From positions 1 to 64,000 of the forward strand of contig JAKQHY010000035.1 of the NCBI GenBank assembly GCA_029555965.1: a DNA stretch of 64,000 bases, given 5' to 3'. The DNA is from Chloroflexota bacterium. Its GTDB lineage: Bacteria; Chloroflexota; Anaerolineae; B4-G1; SLSP01. The notes below the pieces were generated by a model, which saw only the letters and a program-made list of their open reading frames with translations, made no database searches and was not told the DNA's origin. A program made the translations under genes and the position numbers. Shown here piece after piece: positions 1 to 8,429 of this stretch; the stretch's first letter is position 1, and every line of letters starts with the position of its first letter.

Positions 1-1083
1 TTCGATTACGAACGCGCGCGTTGGCCGGGCACGGCGACGCTCGCCGAGGAGCGCGCCGCGCTGGAAGCGCAGATCGCCGCGCGCCCGGCGCAGTTGTGGG
101 AAAATTTCACGCCGCAGGGCGCGGCGGAAGTGCGCTTCACCTTGACGCCGCCGGAAGGCGGGCGGGTGTACGTCAACGGGACGCCCTTGCCGGATGCGGA
201 TTGGAGCGGGCAATATCCTCTTGGCGCGGCGCTGGACGTGATCGCTGTGCCCGCGCCGGGTTACGCGCTCACGCCGGGGCCGGCGCAACGCCCCCTGGCC
301 GTGAATGGGGACGTGGTTTACGAGGCGCACTTCATCCCGGCGCAGATAGTCTCAATAGTGGATAGCGTCATCATCAACGAAGTCTGGATCAACGACAACG
401 GCACGCGCTACGCCGGCGTTGCGTATCGGCCCATCACGGGGGATTGGGTGGAATTGCTCGTCGGCTGCCCCGGCCCGGTGGATGTACGCGGCTGGCGGCT
501 CACCGGCAACGCGACGAAGGCCGCCACGGGCGCCGGATCGGTCATCTTCCCCCAGCTTGACGCGCTGGCGGCCGTGCCGGGCGGCACGGTCATTCTCATT
601 CTGACGACCGAAAACGACGCCAACGCGGAGAACTTCCCCGCCGACGATCTGGACGCGCGCGACGGGCGGCTCATCTTCTATGTGGGCAACGGGAATCTGG
701 ACGTGACGACCGATCCGGGCTTCGGGCTGCGCCTGCACGACGATGCGCTCGCGCTGCTGGCTCCCGGCCCTACGGCGGATTTCGGCGACGACGTGGGCGT
801 GGACTTCGTGGCCGAGGGGCGCGAGGTCACGCCGCACACCTTCGGCATCCTCGCCGACGGCGTGACGTGGGACGCGCCCTTCCGCGCGCTGGGCCGCGAC
901 GATGGCGCAGCCTTCGTGGGGCGCGGGCGCAATGATGCGTTGCACGATTGGGCCGAGGACCCGTCGGCGTGCCTTTCCGGCGACGCGCTGTGCGCAGACG
1001 CCGCCAACGTCGTCACGCCGGGCGCGCTCAATCCGGGGCAGTGGGGGCTGCGGGTACGGTGCCGCTTCACGCAGAAACCATGA
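1..1083 (+). CDS. CotH-type secreted protein, C-terminal part (lamin-tail domain); 5' end outside window
   Basis: The reading frame is open from base 1 to the TGA at 1081-1083, so only about the last 360 residues are seen. The opening residues (an Arg/Trp/Glu-rich helix ending ARPAQLWENF) resemble the helical end of a CotH protein-kinase-like domain. Residues about 38-115 form a small beta domain of the kind that follows CotH in secreted proteins (G-R-V-Y-V-N-G, then a G-Y-A-L turn). From about residue 120 a lamin-tail-like fold is likely (I-I-N-E-V, then D-W-V-E-L, then G-W-R-L). These modules are typical of exported CotH/lamin-tail proteins of Chloroflexota and related groups, where they are thought to act in surface assembly or adhesion. 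No C-terminal anchor is obvious. The CotH assignment rests on a short stretch and is less sure than the lamin-tail call. Confidence 0.6.
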   Translation, partial: FDYERARWPGTATLAEERAALEAQIAARPAQLWENFTPQGAAEVRFTLTPPEGGRVYVNGTPLPDADWSGQYPLGAALDVIAVPAPGYALTPGPAQRPLAVNGDVVYEAHFIPAQIVSIVDSVIINEVWINDNGTRYAGVAYRPITGDWVELLVGCPGPVDVRGWRLTGNATKAATGAGSVIFPQLDALAAVPGGTVILILTTENDANAENFPADDLDARDGRLIFYVGNGNLDVTTDPGFGLRLHDDALALLAPGPTADFGDDVGVDFVAEGREVTPHTFGILADGVTWDAPFRALGRDDGAAFVGRGRNDALHDWAEDPSACLSGDALCADAANVVTPGALNPGQWGLRVRCRFTQKP

Positions 1084-1105
1084 CCCTTAGAGCACCCCTT
1101 TTTTA

Positions 1106-1182
1106 TCAGCAGATTTAGCAGATTAAGCAGATTTCAGAGCTGTCTATCGCATGGAATCTGCTAAATCCGCTTAATCTGCTGA
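1106..1182. repeat. Mirrored 9-base tandem repeat (long imperfect hairpin)
   Basis: Three units of the type AGCAGATTN at 1106-1133 are answered by three units of AATCTGCTN at 1155-1182. The two 28-base arms differ at three positions and enclose about 21 bases. It lies between two convergent genes, so it may help end transcription, but it has no clear T-run. Confidence 0.75.
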
Positions 1183-1191
1183 CAGATCAAC

Positions 1192-1222
1192 ACAGCCCCG
1201 GAAGATTGACTTCTGGGGCTGT
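1192..1222. terminator. Hairpin between convergent genes
   Basis: A 13-base stem with one G-T type mismatch (ACAGCCCC...GGGGCTGT) closes on the loop ATTGA. It sits between the end of the CotH-type gene and the end of the zinc-ribbon gene. The trailing T content is modest, so terminator activity is plausible but not certain. Confidence 0.45.
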
Positions 1223-1243
1223 TGTTGATTACCTAACGGTGTG

Positions 1244-1885
1244 TTACTCTTGCTTCGTGCCGCACTCCGGGCAGAACTTGGCCTTGTCAGCCAGCGCCGC
1301 GCCGCACTCAATGCAGAAACGTTTCTCCTCGACGCGCGCGCCGCACTCCGGGCAGAACTTCGCGCCCGCCTTGAGCGACGCGCCGCACTTGGGGCAGGAC
1401 GCGCGCTTATCGTCGCCCTCAACGTACTGATCCACCTTGTACTGACGCTCGCGCACCTTCTCCACGGCCTGCTCGGAGATGGCCTCGGCCTGGGCGGACG
1501 CCACGCGCACGCCCACATCCGGCGCGCAGTTGTGACAGAGGCCGCGATCTTCGTTCCAGCAACGATCCCGGCAGACCCAGGCGTTGCAATTGGGGCATTG
1601 GACAAACAGATGCCGCACTTCCTGCGCCGCCTCGCCAAACGCCTTGTCGTGCGCGCGCTCCCACGTGGCCGATTGGACGCGGTTGCTCAGATCGGCGGCT
1701 TTGCCAAAGACGCCGCCCAACAGACTGCTGGCCGTATCAAGCGCCTGCGTCACCACTCCCGTGGCCGACGCCTGGAACTTGGAACGATAGCCGTTCCCGC
1801 ACCGCTCGCAGTGGAATTCCCACTGGAACCCCTGCCCGGTGCTCAAATCCGAATAGTTACGGGTGAATTCAATAAACTCTGGCAT
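1244..1885 (-). CDS. Zinc-ribbon protein with several Cys-x2-Cys knuckles
   Basis: This 213-residue cytoplasmic protein has at least five Cys-x2-Cys knuckles: CERC near residue 26, CPNC near 97, CHNC near 117, then CPKC with CPEC and CIEC with CPEC in the last 60 residues. The two C-terminal pairs are classic double zinc ribbons. A glycine-containing helix and a basic stretch lie between the N-terminal and central knuckles. Such proteins often act as adaptors or scaffolds, but no partner is visible nearby. The N-terminal half does not match a family I can name. The gene faces the CotH-type gene end to end and is probably a single transcription unit. Confidence 0.7.
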   Translation of the reverse strand: MPEFIEFTRNYSDLSTGQGFQWEFHCERCGNGYRSKFQASATGVVTQALDTASSLLGGVFGKAADLSNRVQSATWERAHDKAFGEAAQEVRHLFVQCPNCNAWVCRDRCWNEDRGLCHNCAPDVGVRVASAQAEAISEQAVEKVRERQYKVDQYVEGDDKRASCPKCGASLKAGAKFCPECGARVEEKRFCIECGAALADKAKFCPECGTKQE

Positions 1886-2253
1886 AGGACTTCTTTGATA
1901 TACTCCTTTTTTAGAATCGCCTAACTGACCGCAAGGCCTGTGTATTCGCGTTTATAAGGCGCATAATTTGAACTTCTCCATCTTCAGCAATCAAAGTTTT
2001 TGACGATCTCGTGAAATCTATCCCTGGGCGACATTTTAGGCGCCCATTTCAGTCATTATATCCTTTTTCAACAAACTGCGAAGAGAGTCTATCGCACACT
2101 ATCACCGATCACAACGATCAGCATAAACCGCCGCGCGGTTGCGGGGAAAGTCCTTTCGCCAACGACCTACCCGAAAGCGTGTTGCACCGCCGCGAGCACG
2201 CGCGCAAACGCGATCGGGTTAATGCAACAGTAGCGCGCTCTCGCTTATCATCA
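1886..2253. other. Gap without a convincing gene
   Basis: About 370 bases between the start of the zinc-ribbon gene and the end of the lipoprotein gene. A small 6-base dyad (TGGGCG ... CGCCCA) lies near 2023-2045. A short rightward frame inside it (from 2011) has no ribosome binding site or recognisable product. I see no RNA gene. Confidence 0.4.
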
Positions 2254-3249
2254 CTAACTTTTGTTTCCCGGCACGAGTTCTCCGCTGTTTATGTATAGCC
2301 ACCATTCATTGTCACTGTCATCGAATAGCAACACCCGTTCCGGTTCCGACCACGCGATAGTCCTCAGTAAGCGAGTGTCTTCACTGAGCACCGTTGTTTG
2401 TGATAGTGTCGCTACGTCAACCTTGATGATGGAAAACATCAAGTCCCCACTGCACGCGCCAATTTCTGCGGTCATAAGCAGGGAATTGCTGTCTGGCGAC
2501 CAAATCAAGTTCGACTTGTACACAAGAAGGTCTGGATACTGAGCATCAATATCAAATCCAATTTGACGTTCAGCACCCGACGCCATATCCCGCAATACCA
2601 GTCCGCCCTGAGAGTAGGCCAGGTATGCCAGGACTTTTTCATCTGGCGATACCGCCAGCCAGTACCCTACTTCTTGAGTGACTTGCCCAACTTCACCTGT
2701 GTCCAGGTTAATGCGCCATAAATCTGAACCGCGAAAGTTTTGCGCAGTAAAACATCCGTCGCCGCTATACTGATGGGAAAAGTAAAGATGGTTGGTACCC
2801 CAGTGCAATGGGATAGGCCAGTGATACGCTAAACCGTCCTGTTGAATCTTGTCTTCCGCAGTCCATCCAATAGTAGCATCTTTGGTATTTGTCACAATAA
2901 GAACTTGCTGAATGTCTGACTCTGAAAGCCATCTTTGTAACACGGATGCTGTCCATCTTCCATCTGTGGATGTATAAGAATCCTGCAATTTAAGGGGTGG
3001 AAGAGGCGTTGCTATTAATGTTGTTGGCGTTGCGGTTGGTATATTCAACGGAGTAGTCGTTGGTTGTATAGAGGGACTTGGCGTATGTATGACTACACTT
3101 GTAGCCGTTGGTTGTACAGTGGGTTCTGGCGTGGGTATAACCTCACTTGTAACCGTTGGCAAAGGTGGTGGCGTTGTATTGGCAACACAGCCGCCACAAA
3201 GAGAGAACAAGCAAAAAAAATATAACAAAAGTCTTTTTTGTACATACAA
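2254..3249 (-). CDS. Lipoprotein with Thr/Pro linker and beta-propeller-like domain
   Basis: A protein of 331 residues starting at a TTG codon; the sequence AAGGA lies five bases upstream and supports this start. Residues 1-21 form a lipoprotein signal ending in Leu-Cys-Gly-Gly-Cys, so Cys21 is the likely lipidated residue. Residues about 25-85 are a Thr/Pro/Ser-rich linker. The remainder has repeated short beta strands (for example L-A-Y-L-A-Y, W-S-P-D-S-N-S-L) that fit a WD40/TolB-like propeller, as in PD40 proteins. The base composition is clearly A+T-richer than that of the neighbours, suggesting recent acquisition or low expression. The substrate is unknown. It could equally be a general secreted propeller protein of Chloroflexota. 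Confidence 0.65.
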   Translation of the reverse strand: MYVQKRLLLYFFCLFSLCGGCVANTTPPPLPTVTSEVIPTPEPTVQPTATSVVIHTPSPSIQPTTTPLNIPTATPTTLIATPLPPLKLQDSYTSTDGRWTASVLQRWLSESDIQQVLIVTNTKDATIGWTAEDKIQQDGLAYHWPIPLHWGTNHLYFSHQYSGDGCFTAQNFRGSDLWRINLDTGEVGQVTQEVGYWLAVSPDEKVLAYLAYSQGGLVLRDMASGAERQIGFDIDAQYPDLLVYKSNLIWSPDSNSLLMTAEIGACSGDLMFSIIKVDVATLSQTTVLSEDTRLLRTIAWSEPERVLLFDDSDNEWWLYINSGELVPGNKS

Positions 3250-3299
3250 TTATCCTTAAGTCATTACGCGCTAACATGTATTTATAGATTACAACCAGC

Positions 3300-3815
3300 T
3301 CAAAGCTCTAATCCCGTCTGCTCATCCTCAAACACAAACTTCGTCGGATCCTCCGCGAAACGGGTCCAGGCCAGTGCCATAGACGGGGTGATGGCAAAAA
3401 TCCCGTCCTCATCCCACTGCGTTGGCTCCGGCGCGTAGCCTATCGCCGCATACTTAGCTTTGTAGCCTTGCGACAACTTCACGCCCAATTCCGGCGCGGG
3501 ATGTTGCACCAACTCGACGACGCCCTCCACAATCACGACATCGTCGCCGCTTTCCAGATGAAGAGAGACGTGAGCGTTCTCGGCAATGTTGCGGGCGTGG
3601 CGGGTCTTGGCGCTGCCGTCAAAATAGAGCTTATCATCCACCCACACGCCCCACTTGGGGATGACGTGAGGCCGCCCGTCGGGACGCACCGAACAAAGCC
3701 AATAGTTTTTGGCATCCGTCAATCGCTGTACCACGTGCGCCCACGTCAATAGGGCGGTCGGATGCTCTACATAGCCCGGTGGAAAAAACGGACGCATGAC
3801 TTTGGGTTCTCTCAT
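3300..3815 (-). CDS. Pyridoxamine 5'-phosphate oxidase-fold flavoprotein
   Basis: The 171 residues match the split-barrel flavin-binding fold of the PNPOx/F420 superfamily. Visible marks are the strand pair Y-W-L-C-S-V-R-P-D-G-R-P-H-V-I-P-K-W-G, the T-R-H-A-R-N-I segment that usually contacts the flavin phosphate, and the closing F-A-I-T-P segment. Members bind FMN, F420 or haem and reduce or oxidise small molecules; the substrate cannot be told from sequence. A strong ribosome site (GGAGGTG) precedes the ATG. A TATAAT-like element lies about 30 bases upstream of the start. The protein is shorter than true PdxH, so vitamin B6 synthesis is not implied. Confidence 0.8.
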   Translation of the reverse strand: MREPKVMRPFFPPGYVEHPTALLTWAHVVQRLTDAKNYWLCSVRPDGRPHVIPKWGVWVDDKLYFDGSAKTRHARNIAENAHVSLHLESGDDVVIVEGVVELVQHPAPELGVKLSQGYKAKYAAIGYAPEPTQWDEDGIFAITPSMALAWTRFAEDPTKFVFEDEQTGLEL

Positions 3816-3845
3816 CGTCGCACCTCCTGCTTTGCACCTGCTCCC

Positions 3846-3851
3846 ATTATA
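3846..3851 (-). promoter_or_regulatory. Possible -10 element for the PNPOx gene
   Basis: On the minus strand this reads TATAAT, about 30 bases before the start codon. The matching -35 box is poor, so the call is tentative. Confidence 0.35.
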
Positions 3852-3888
3852 AATCCTTCTGTCAAATTGCGAATTTGTAACTTCTCTG

Positions 3889-3943
3889 TGGCGGGCGTAC
3901 GCCCGCCAACGAAAAATATCCCTTTCTTTGCGGCTTTAGCCGC
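3889..3943. repeat. Palindromes between dipeptidase and PNPOx genes
   Basis: A perfect 20-base palindrome (3889-3908, centre GTAC) and a second perfect palindrome of 14 bases (3930-3943, GCGGC...GCCGC) lie just past the stop codon of the dipeptidase gene. A third small hairpin covers that stop codon. They may act in transcription termination on the minus strand or be a REP-like cluster. Confidence 0.5.
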
Positions 3944-3964
3944 GCTTCTACCGAGGACGGGCCG

Positions 3965-5344
3965 TTAGCCCCGGGCGCCAGACTCGCCCAACAAGGTCAT
4001 AAAGTGGACGAGCGTTTCCAGCCCTTTGGCAAAGTTGGGCAGGTGAAATTTCTCGTTGGGGGAATGGAGGCGGTCGTCCGGCAGGCCGAAACCCATCAAC
4101 ACCGTGTCAATGCCCAATTCCTTCTGGAAGGTAGCGACAACGGGGATGGAGCCGCCCTCGCGCATCAGCACCGGCGCGACGCCAAACGCGCGGCGGTAAG
4201 CCTCGCGGGCTGCCAGCATTGCCGGGCTGTCGCGGCGGACGATGGCGCCGTTGCCGCCGTGCAAGTCGCGCACTTCCACGGTGACGGACGGCGGCGCGAT
4301 CTGCTGGAAGTAAGCGGTAATCAGGCGGGTGATCTCCGCCGGGTCTTGATCGGCGACGAGGCGCATGGAGAGCTTGGCAAAAGCCTGGCTGGGCAGCACC
4401 GTCTTGGCGCCGCGCTCGATGTAGCCGCCCCAGATGCCGTTCACGTCCAGGGTGGGCCGCGCCGTGGTGCGCTCGACCACCGTGTAATCCGATTCGCCCC
4501 ACGCCGCCCTGACGCCGGCCTCCGCCAGCCAGTCGTCGTGCGAGAAAGGAACCCTGGCCAGCTCGGCGCGCTCCGCGTCATCCAACGAGCGCACCTTGTC
4601 GTAGAAGCCAGGGATCAAGATATGTCCATCCTCGTCCTGTAGCTGCGCGATCATCCGACACAGTACGTTGAGGGGATTGTTAACTGCGCCGCCGTAGATG
4701 CCCGAGTGGAGGTCGTGATCCGGGCCGGTGACGGCGACCTCGACGTAAGCCAGGCCGCGCAAGGCGTAAACCAGCGCGGGCATGTCCTTGCCGAGGATGT
4801 GCGAATCGGAAATCACGGCCACGTCCGCCGCCAGAAGATCGGTGTGCGCCCGGATGAAGGGATCGAGGTGCGGGCTGCCGATTTCTTCTTCGCCCTCGAA
4901 GAGGCACTTGAGGTTGACCGGCGGCGTGCCGGCGGTCGCGTGGAACGCCTCAGCAACTTTAACGTAGAGGAAAGCCTGCCCCTTATCGTCGGACGCGCCC
5001 CGCGCATAGAGGTCGTCGCCGATGACGGTTGGCTTGAAGGGCGGCGTGCGCCACAAGTCGAGCGGATCGGCCGGCTGCACATCGTAGTGGCCGTACACCA
5101 GGACGGTGGGGGCTTCCGGGCCGGCGGCCAACCATTCGGCGTAGACGACGGGATGACCGTCCGTCGGCATGATGTCGGCGCGCGGGAATCCGGCGGACAG
5201 CAGTTGCTCCCGCAGCCAGCCGGCGGCGCGCACCATGTCCGGCTGATGTTCTGGGCGGGTGCTGATGCTAGGGATGGATAGGAAAGTTTTTAATTCGGTG
5301 AGAAATCTGGGGTAATTGGCGTGAATGTACGCTAAGGTTGACAT
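3965..5344 (-). CDS. M20-family metallodipeptidase
   Basis: A 459-residue M20 peptidase of the CNDP/PepV-like dipeptidase branch. All expected metal ligands are visible: His in V-Y-G-H-Y-D-V-Q, Asp in G-A-S-D-D-K-G, the catalytic Glu pair in F-E-G-E-E-E-I-G-S, Asp in I-S-D-S-H, and His in R-L-H-S-P-N-E-K. A lid/dimerisation domain sits between the two halves (about residues 200-320). It should hydrolyse dipeptides or similar small peptides in the cytoplasm with two zinc ions. The start chosen is the second of two adjacent ATG codons, because AGGAGG is five bases before it and only two before the first. Confidence 0.9.
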   Translation of the reverse strand: MSTLAYIHANYPRFLTELKTFLSIPSISTRPEHQPDMVRAAGWLREQLLSAGFPRADIMPTDGHPVVYAEWLAAGPEAPTVLVYGHYDVQPADPLDLWRTPPFKPTVIGDDLYARGASDDKGQAFLYVKVAEAFHATAGTPPVNLKCLFEGEEEIGSPHLDPFIRAHTDLLAADVAVISDSHILGKDMPALVYALRGLAYVEVAVTGPDHDLHSGIYGGAVNNPLNVLCRMIAQLQDEDGHILIPGFYDKVRSLDDAERAELARVPFSHDDWLAEAGVRAAWGESDYTVVERTTARPTLDVNGIWGGYIERGAKTVLPSQAFAKLSMRLVADQDPAEITRLITAYFQQIAPPSVTVEVRDLHGGNGAIVRRDSPAMLAAREAYRRAFGVAPVLMREGGSIPVVATFQKELGIDTVLMGFGLPDDRLHSPNEKFHLPNFAKGLETLVHFMTLLGESGARG

Positions 5345-5391
5345 CATATCCTCCTCGGGAAATAACAGGATTTACGGAATGGTAGGATCAA

Positions 5392-5431
5392 AAAATCCGT
5401 TTCAATCCGTTGAATCCGTTGACAAATTTTC
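5392..5431. repeat. 9-base tandem repeat (AATCCGTTN family)
   Basis: Three or four units of the type AATCCGTTN lie in the gap between the SRAP and dipeptidase genes. The same unit builds the long hairpin at 10078-10134. No mirrored arm is present here. Confidence 0.7.
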
Positions 5432-5453
5432 ATTATGGAGACTGTATCAGTAG

Positions 5454-6119
5454 TTACACGGCGGGCGCAATGCAGTCCGGCGTGTCGTTCATCGGGCTGT
5501 TGACCAGGCGGGAAACGGCGTAGGCGGTCATCGGCTCGGCGGGATAAGGTTTGAGCAGGGTGTTTAAGGCGAAGGGCGGCGTCGCCGGGTTGAGCCATTG
5601 CGCATAGGCCTCCGGCGGCAGAATCACCGGCATCCGGTCGTGAATGGGGGCGACGAGCGCGTTGGGGCGGGTGGTGATGATGGTGCAGGAATGGGTGAGC
5701 GACTCCTGCGGCCCCCAGGTTTCCCACAGACCGGCAAAGGCAAAGGGCTGGCCCGACGCCATGCGGATGTACATCGGCGTCTTGGTCTTGCCGTCGGCCT
5801 CCGCGCGCCATTCGTAGAAGCCATCGGCCAACACCAGGCAGCGGCGCTGCTTGAAGGCCGCGCTGAACGCCGGTTTGTTCGCCACCGTCTCGGCCCGCGC
5901 GTTGAAGAGGGTATTGCCCACGTCGGCCTCTTTGGCCCAGAAGGGGATCAATCCCCAGCGGAAGAAAGCCACCTGGTGGTCGCCCGTGTTGGGCACGACG
6001 GCCACGGGCTGCGTCGGCGCGATGTTGTAGCGGGGAGACATCTCCTGGGGGAAGATGAAGTCGGGCCACGCTTCTTGTAAGTCCGATAAAGACAACCACA
6101 GCGAAAAACGTCCACACAT
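5454..6119 (-). CDS. yedK: SRAP-domain protein (YedK/HMCES family)
   Basis: The 221-residue protein starts Met-Cys-Gly-Arg-Phe, so Cys2 becomes the N-terminal nucleophile after Met removal. This fixes the start at the internal ATG; the sequence GGAGTG seven bases upstream agrees, and a longer form would bury the catalytic Cys. Other family marks are the N-I-A-P-T-Q segment, the F-Y-E-W-R glutamate and the P-I-H-D-R-M-P histidine. SRAP proteins bind abasic sites in single-stranded DNA and form a thiazolidine crosslink that protects them. In many bacteria the gene is linked to the SOS response, but no SOS operator is obvious here. Confidence 0.93.
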   Translation of the reverse strand: MCGRFSLWLSLSDLQEAWPDFIFPQEMSPRYNIAPTQPVAVVPNTGDHQVAFFRWGLIPFWAKEADVGNTLFNARAETVANKPAFSAAFKQRRCLVLADGFYEWRAEADGKTKTPMYIRMASGQPFAFAGLWETWGPQESLTHSCTIITTRPNALVAPIHDRMPVILPPEAYAQWLNPATPPFALNTLLKPYPAEPMTAYAVSRLVNSPMNDTPDCIAPAV

Positions 6120-6200
6120 AAGCGCACTCCTCAAAAGATAGCAGGATTAACAGAATGTTAGGATTAAAAACTCCGGTTTCTGACCACAGTGGTAAAAATC

Positions 6201-6224
6201 GCGCCGGAGTAGAGTCTCCGGCGC
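6201..6224 (-). terminator. Rho-independent terminator of the M23 peptidase gene
   Basis: A perfect 9-base stem (GCGCCGGAG / CTCCGGCGC) closes a 6-base loop. On the minus strand it is followed by GATTTTTACC. It lies about 30 bases beyond the M23 stop codon. Confidence 0.8.
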
Positions 6225-6251
6225 AGGGTGATTAGAGGGCTTCAGCAATGG

Positions 6252-7574
6252 TTATTGCGGTTCGGCGACTTCAAACGGCACAGCCACGGGAAGTACCGAC
6301 AACGCCGTCAGGTCAGCTTGCGCCCAGGTATCGGCGGCCAACCACTGTTTACCGTCCACAGAGACGCCGTTCACCCACACTTCCCAATGCAAGTGGGAGC
6401 CGGTGGAAAGGCCGGTGTTCCCAACTTTGCCGATAACGTCGCCGCGCTGCACGTGTTGCCCCACCTTCACGTTGCTCTGGGAAAGGTGCCAGTAGCCTGT
6501 CACCAGGCCCCAGCCGTGGTCAATGAGGATGGCGTTGCCGCGCGCTTCCAGTTTCTCGGTCAGCAGCACGACGCCGCCGGCCGGCGCCACCACCGATAAC
6601 CCCGTCCACGCCCGGTAGTCCACGCCGGAATGGTAGCCGTTCACCAGCCCGCCGTAGGAACGGCGATCCCCGTAATCCGCCGAAACGGACACTTTTTGGG
6701 GCAGGGGAAAATCCAGGGGGAACTGCCATTGGCGTTCCGGGGTGCGGATGACCCGCCAGTTCGCCAGATAATCTATTTCGCCCTGCATCAGGGCTGCATC
6801 CATCAACTTATTGAGCGCGGCCGGTGGGTTGATCACCTGATAGCCATAGCGCCCGGCAGCTACTTTCAGGGGAACTCTTAAGAACGTTTCCAGGCCATCC
6901 GTGATCAACCGCACCACGATTTCATAGTCGCCGGCGTCGCTCAAAGCGGAAACGCCCAGCAGGACGTACAGGTGCGTGCCATCGTCCGTATAGCACGGCT
7001 CGGTCTGGCCCAGGTAGGTAGCCTCGCACGAGGCCGGCTCCGCCGTTTCCAGGGATAAGAGCGCGGTTTTGCCCCGCACGAGGGGTTGCGGCGTCAGGGA
7101 CAGATTCACCAGAGGATAAGGAAAGCAATTTTGCATCTCGGCGCCGGGTAACAGAACTGCGCCGCCCACATGGAGTGGGTCAGGGTTGTAGCGAATGACT
7201 TCCCAGAGAGCGCGCCCGGTCTGCACGGCCAGCGACAGCCGCGTATCCTGGGCGTGAGCGGCCAACACCGTCTGTGGGCGGGTCGGCAACGGCATGGTCA
7301 CGGCCATTCCGGCAGATAATTGTGTGGGATTCAGAAGGTGATTGTGTTGGGCCACAGCCTCCCACGACATCCCACTGCGCTGTACCAGGCAGGCAAACGT
7401 TTCCGCGGGTTGCAGAACGTGGGTCTTCCAGTCAACCGCAACCACAGGTGAAGCAGCGATAGCGACCGTCTGCGCACCGCCCCGGGCAGGCGGGGCAGGC
7501 TCTTGAGCGAAGGCCGGTAAAACGGGACTTAACACACCATACAAAAGCAAGATGATCAGAAGTCTACGCAGCAT
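6252..7574 (-). CDS. Secreted LysM and M23 peptidase
   Basis: A 440-residue exported protein. Residues 1-23 are a signal peptide (basic start, leucine-rich core, A-F-A cleavage site). Residues about 50-97 form a LysM domain (T-F-A-C-L-V-Q-R, then N-P-T-Q-L-S-A-G-M), which binds peptidoglycan-like glycans. A beta domain fills the middle. The C-terminal M23 domain shows the zinc ligands H-S-G-V-D-Y and H-L-H-W-E, so catalysis as a glycyl endopeptidase is possible. Such enzymes cut cell-wall peptides, or regulate wall remodelling. The gene is likely monocistronic, with its own terminator. Confidence 0.88.
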   Translation of the reverse strand: MLRRLLIILLLYGVLSPVLPAFAQEPAPPARGGAQTVAIAASPVVAVDWKTHVLQPAETFACLVQRSGMSWEAVAQHNHLLNPTQLSAGMAVTMPLPTRPQTVLAAHAQDTRLSLAVQTGRALWEVIRYNPDPLHVGGAVLLPGAEMQNCFPYPLVNLSLTPQPLVRGKTALLSLETAEPASCEATYLGQTEPCYTDDGTHLYVLLGVSALSDAGDYEIVVRLITDGLETFLRVPLKVAAGRYGYQVINPPAALNKLMDAALMQGEIDYLANWRVIRTPERQWQFPLDFPLPQKVSVSADYGDRRSYGGLVNGYHSGVDYRAWTGLSVVAPAGGVVLLTEKLEARGNAILIDHGWGLVTGYWHLSQSNVKVGQHVQRGDVIGKVGNTGLSTGSHLHWEVWVNGVSVDGKQWLAADTWAQADLTALSVLPVAVPFEVAEPQ

Positions 7575-7689
7575 AAGACCCTTCAGGAAGTTGGCTTAAG
7601 GATACAAGTTCAAATTCTAACTTACCGCATCAAAACTCTATGATAAGCCTAAAAAACAAAATGTCAAAAGAAATTCCCAATAATCACGG

Positions 7690-8175
7690 CTAAATCACCC
7701 GCCCTTCCTGGGTGGCGCGCTGGTCGGCCATACTACCAGAAAGGATACCGAGCAGTAAGCCGATAAGCCCCCCCACCAAAAACAGCGGGATCGGGCTGAT
7801 CATTAAAAAGCCTGCCATAGCGCCCAAAACAATACCGATGACGAGGCCATACAACGCCCCTTTGCGCGCATAGTAGTTGGGCGGAGCGAGACGATAATGT
7901 TTTACAAAATACTCACTCATTTCCGCCAGCATTTTCCGGTGGTATTGCCGCTGCGCTTTTGAACCGGGCAGCTCGCCCATTTCTTCCTGCAAGCGGTTCA
8001 GGGTGTGCTGGAAGCCACGGCAGGTCTCGGAACGGTCGGAGCCGTCGCGCACCCGCCGCGCCAGGCGCAGGATGAAGTCTATCTGATATTGCGCCTGCTG
8101 TTTGTCGCTAAATTGGGACTTACGCTCCTCGATGGCGCGCGTGAAGTGGGTATACCACAGATCGTCTTTGTACAT
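7690..8175 (-). CDS. Small protein with C-terminal glycine-rich membrane hairpin
   Basis: I do not recognise the family. The protein has 161 residues: a charged helical region of about 100 residues, then two membrane helices at about 105-125 and 130-150 packed with glycine (L-V-I-G-I-V-L-G, then G-G-L-I-G-L-L-L-G). The start is the ATG that follows GGAGG by four bases; an earlier in-frame codon lacks such a site. The gene runs away from the redox cluster and shares its upstream gap with it. Confidence 0.6.
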   Translation of the reverse strand: MYKDDLWYTHFTRAIEERKSQFSDKQQAQYQIDFILRLARRVRDGSDRSETCRGFQHTLNRLQEEMGELPGSKAQRQYHRKMLAEMSEYFVKHYRLAPPNYYARKGALYGLVIGIVLGAMAGFLMISPIPLFLVGGLIGLLLGILSGSMADQRATQEGRVI

Positions 8176-8225
8176 TCCGCCTCCAGAGCCGGTCGCCAGA
8201 TTCAACGACAGCGTCGCCCCAAAAA

Positions 8226-8252
8226 TCTGCTTACTCCGCTAAATCCGCTGAC
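8226..8252. repeat. Degenerate 9-base repeat
   Basis: Two or three worn copies of the AATCCGCTN unit lie upstream of the small membrane protein gene. Confidence 0.45.
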
Positions 8253-8339
8253 GAAAAAGGGAATTTTGACGCGTGTATAGTATAGCATGACTTTCTTTGA
8301 GAATAAACCAGAAAAAGTATATAAAAAAGATAATATCCC

Positions 8340-8367
8340 TTGACGGCAGCATGGGGTATGCTATAAT
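8340..8367 (+). promoter_or_regulatory. Promoter of the thiol-redox cluster
   Basis: TTGACG, 16 bases, TATAAT, with a TG one base before the -10 box (extended -10). It lies about 60 bases before the start codon of the first gene, which has the ribosome site AAGGGGG. Confidence 0.85.
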
Positions 8368-8429
8368 AATGTTGATTGATGGCTTTTTTAAGAAAACCAT
8401 CATAAAAATTACTTAAGGGGGTTTGAGAC

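Noticed and set aside
1241-1924. Rightward frame opposite the zinc-ribbon gene
   Set aside because: The minus-strand protein has ordered Cys-x2-Cys knuckles; the plus-strand product has no domain and no ribosome site.
2011-2298. Rightward 95-codon frame near the lipoprotein gene
   Set aside because: Overlaps the end of a supported gene; no ribosome site; product looks random.
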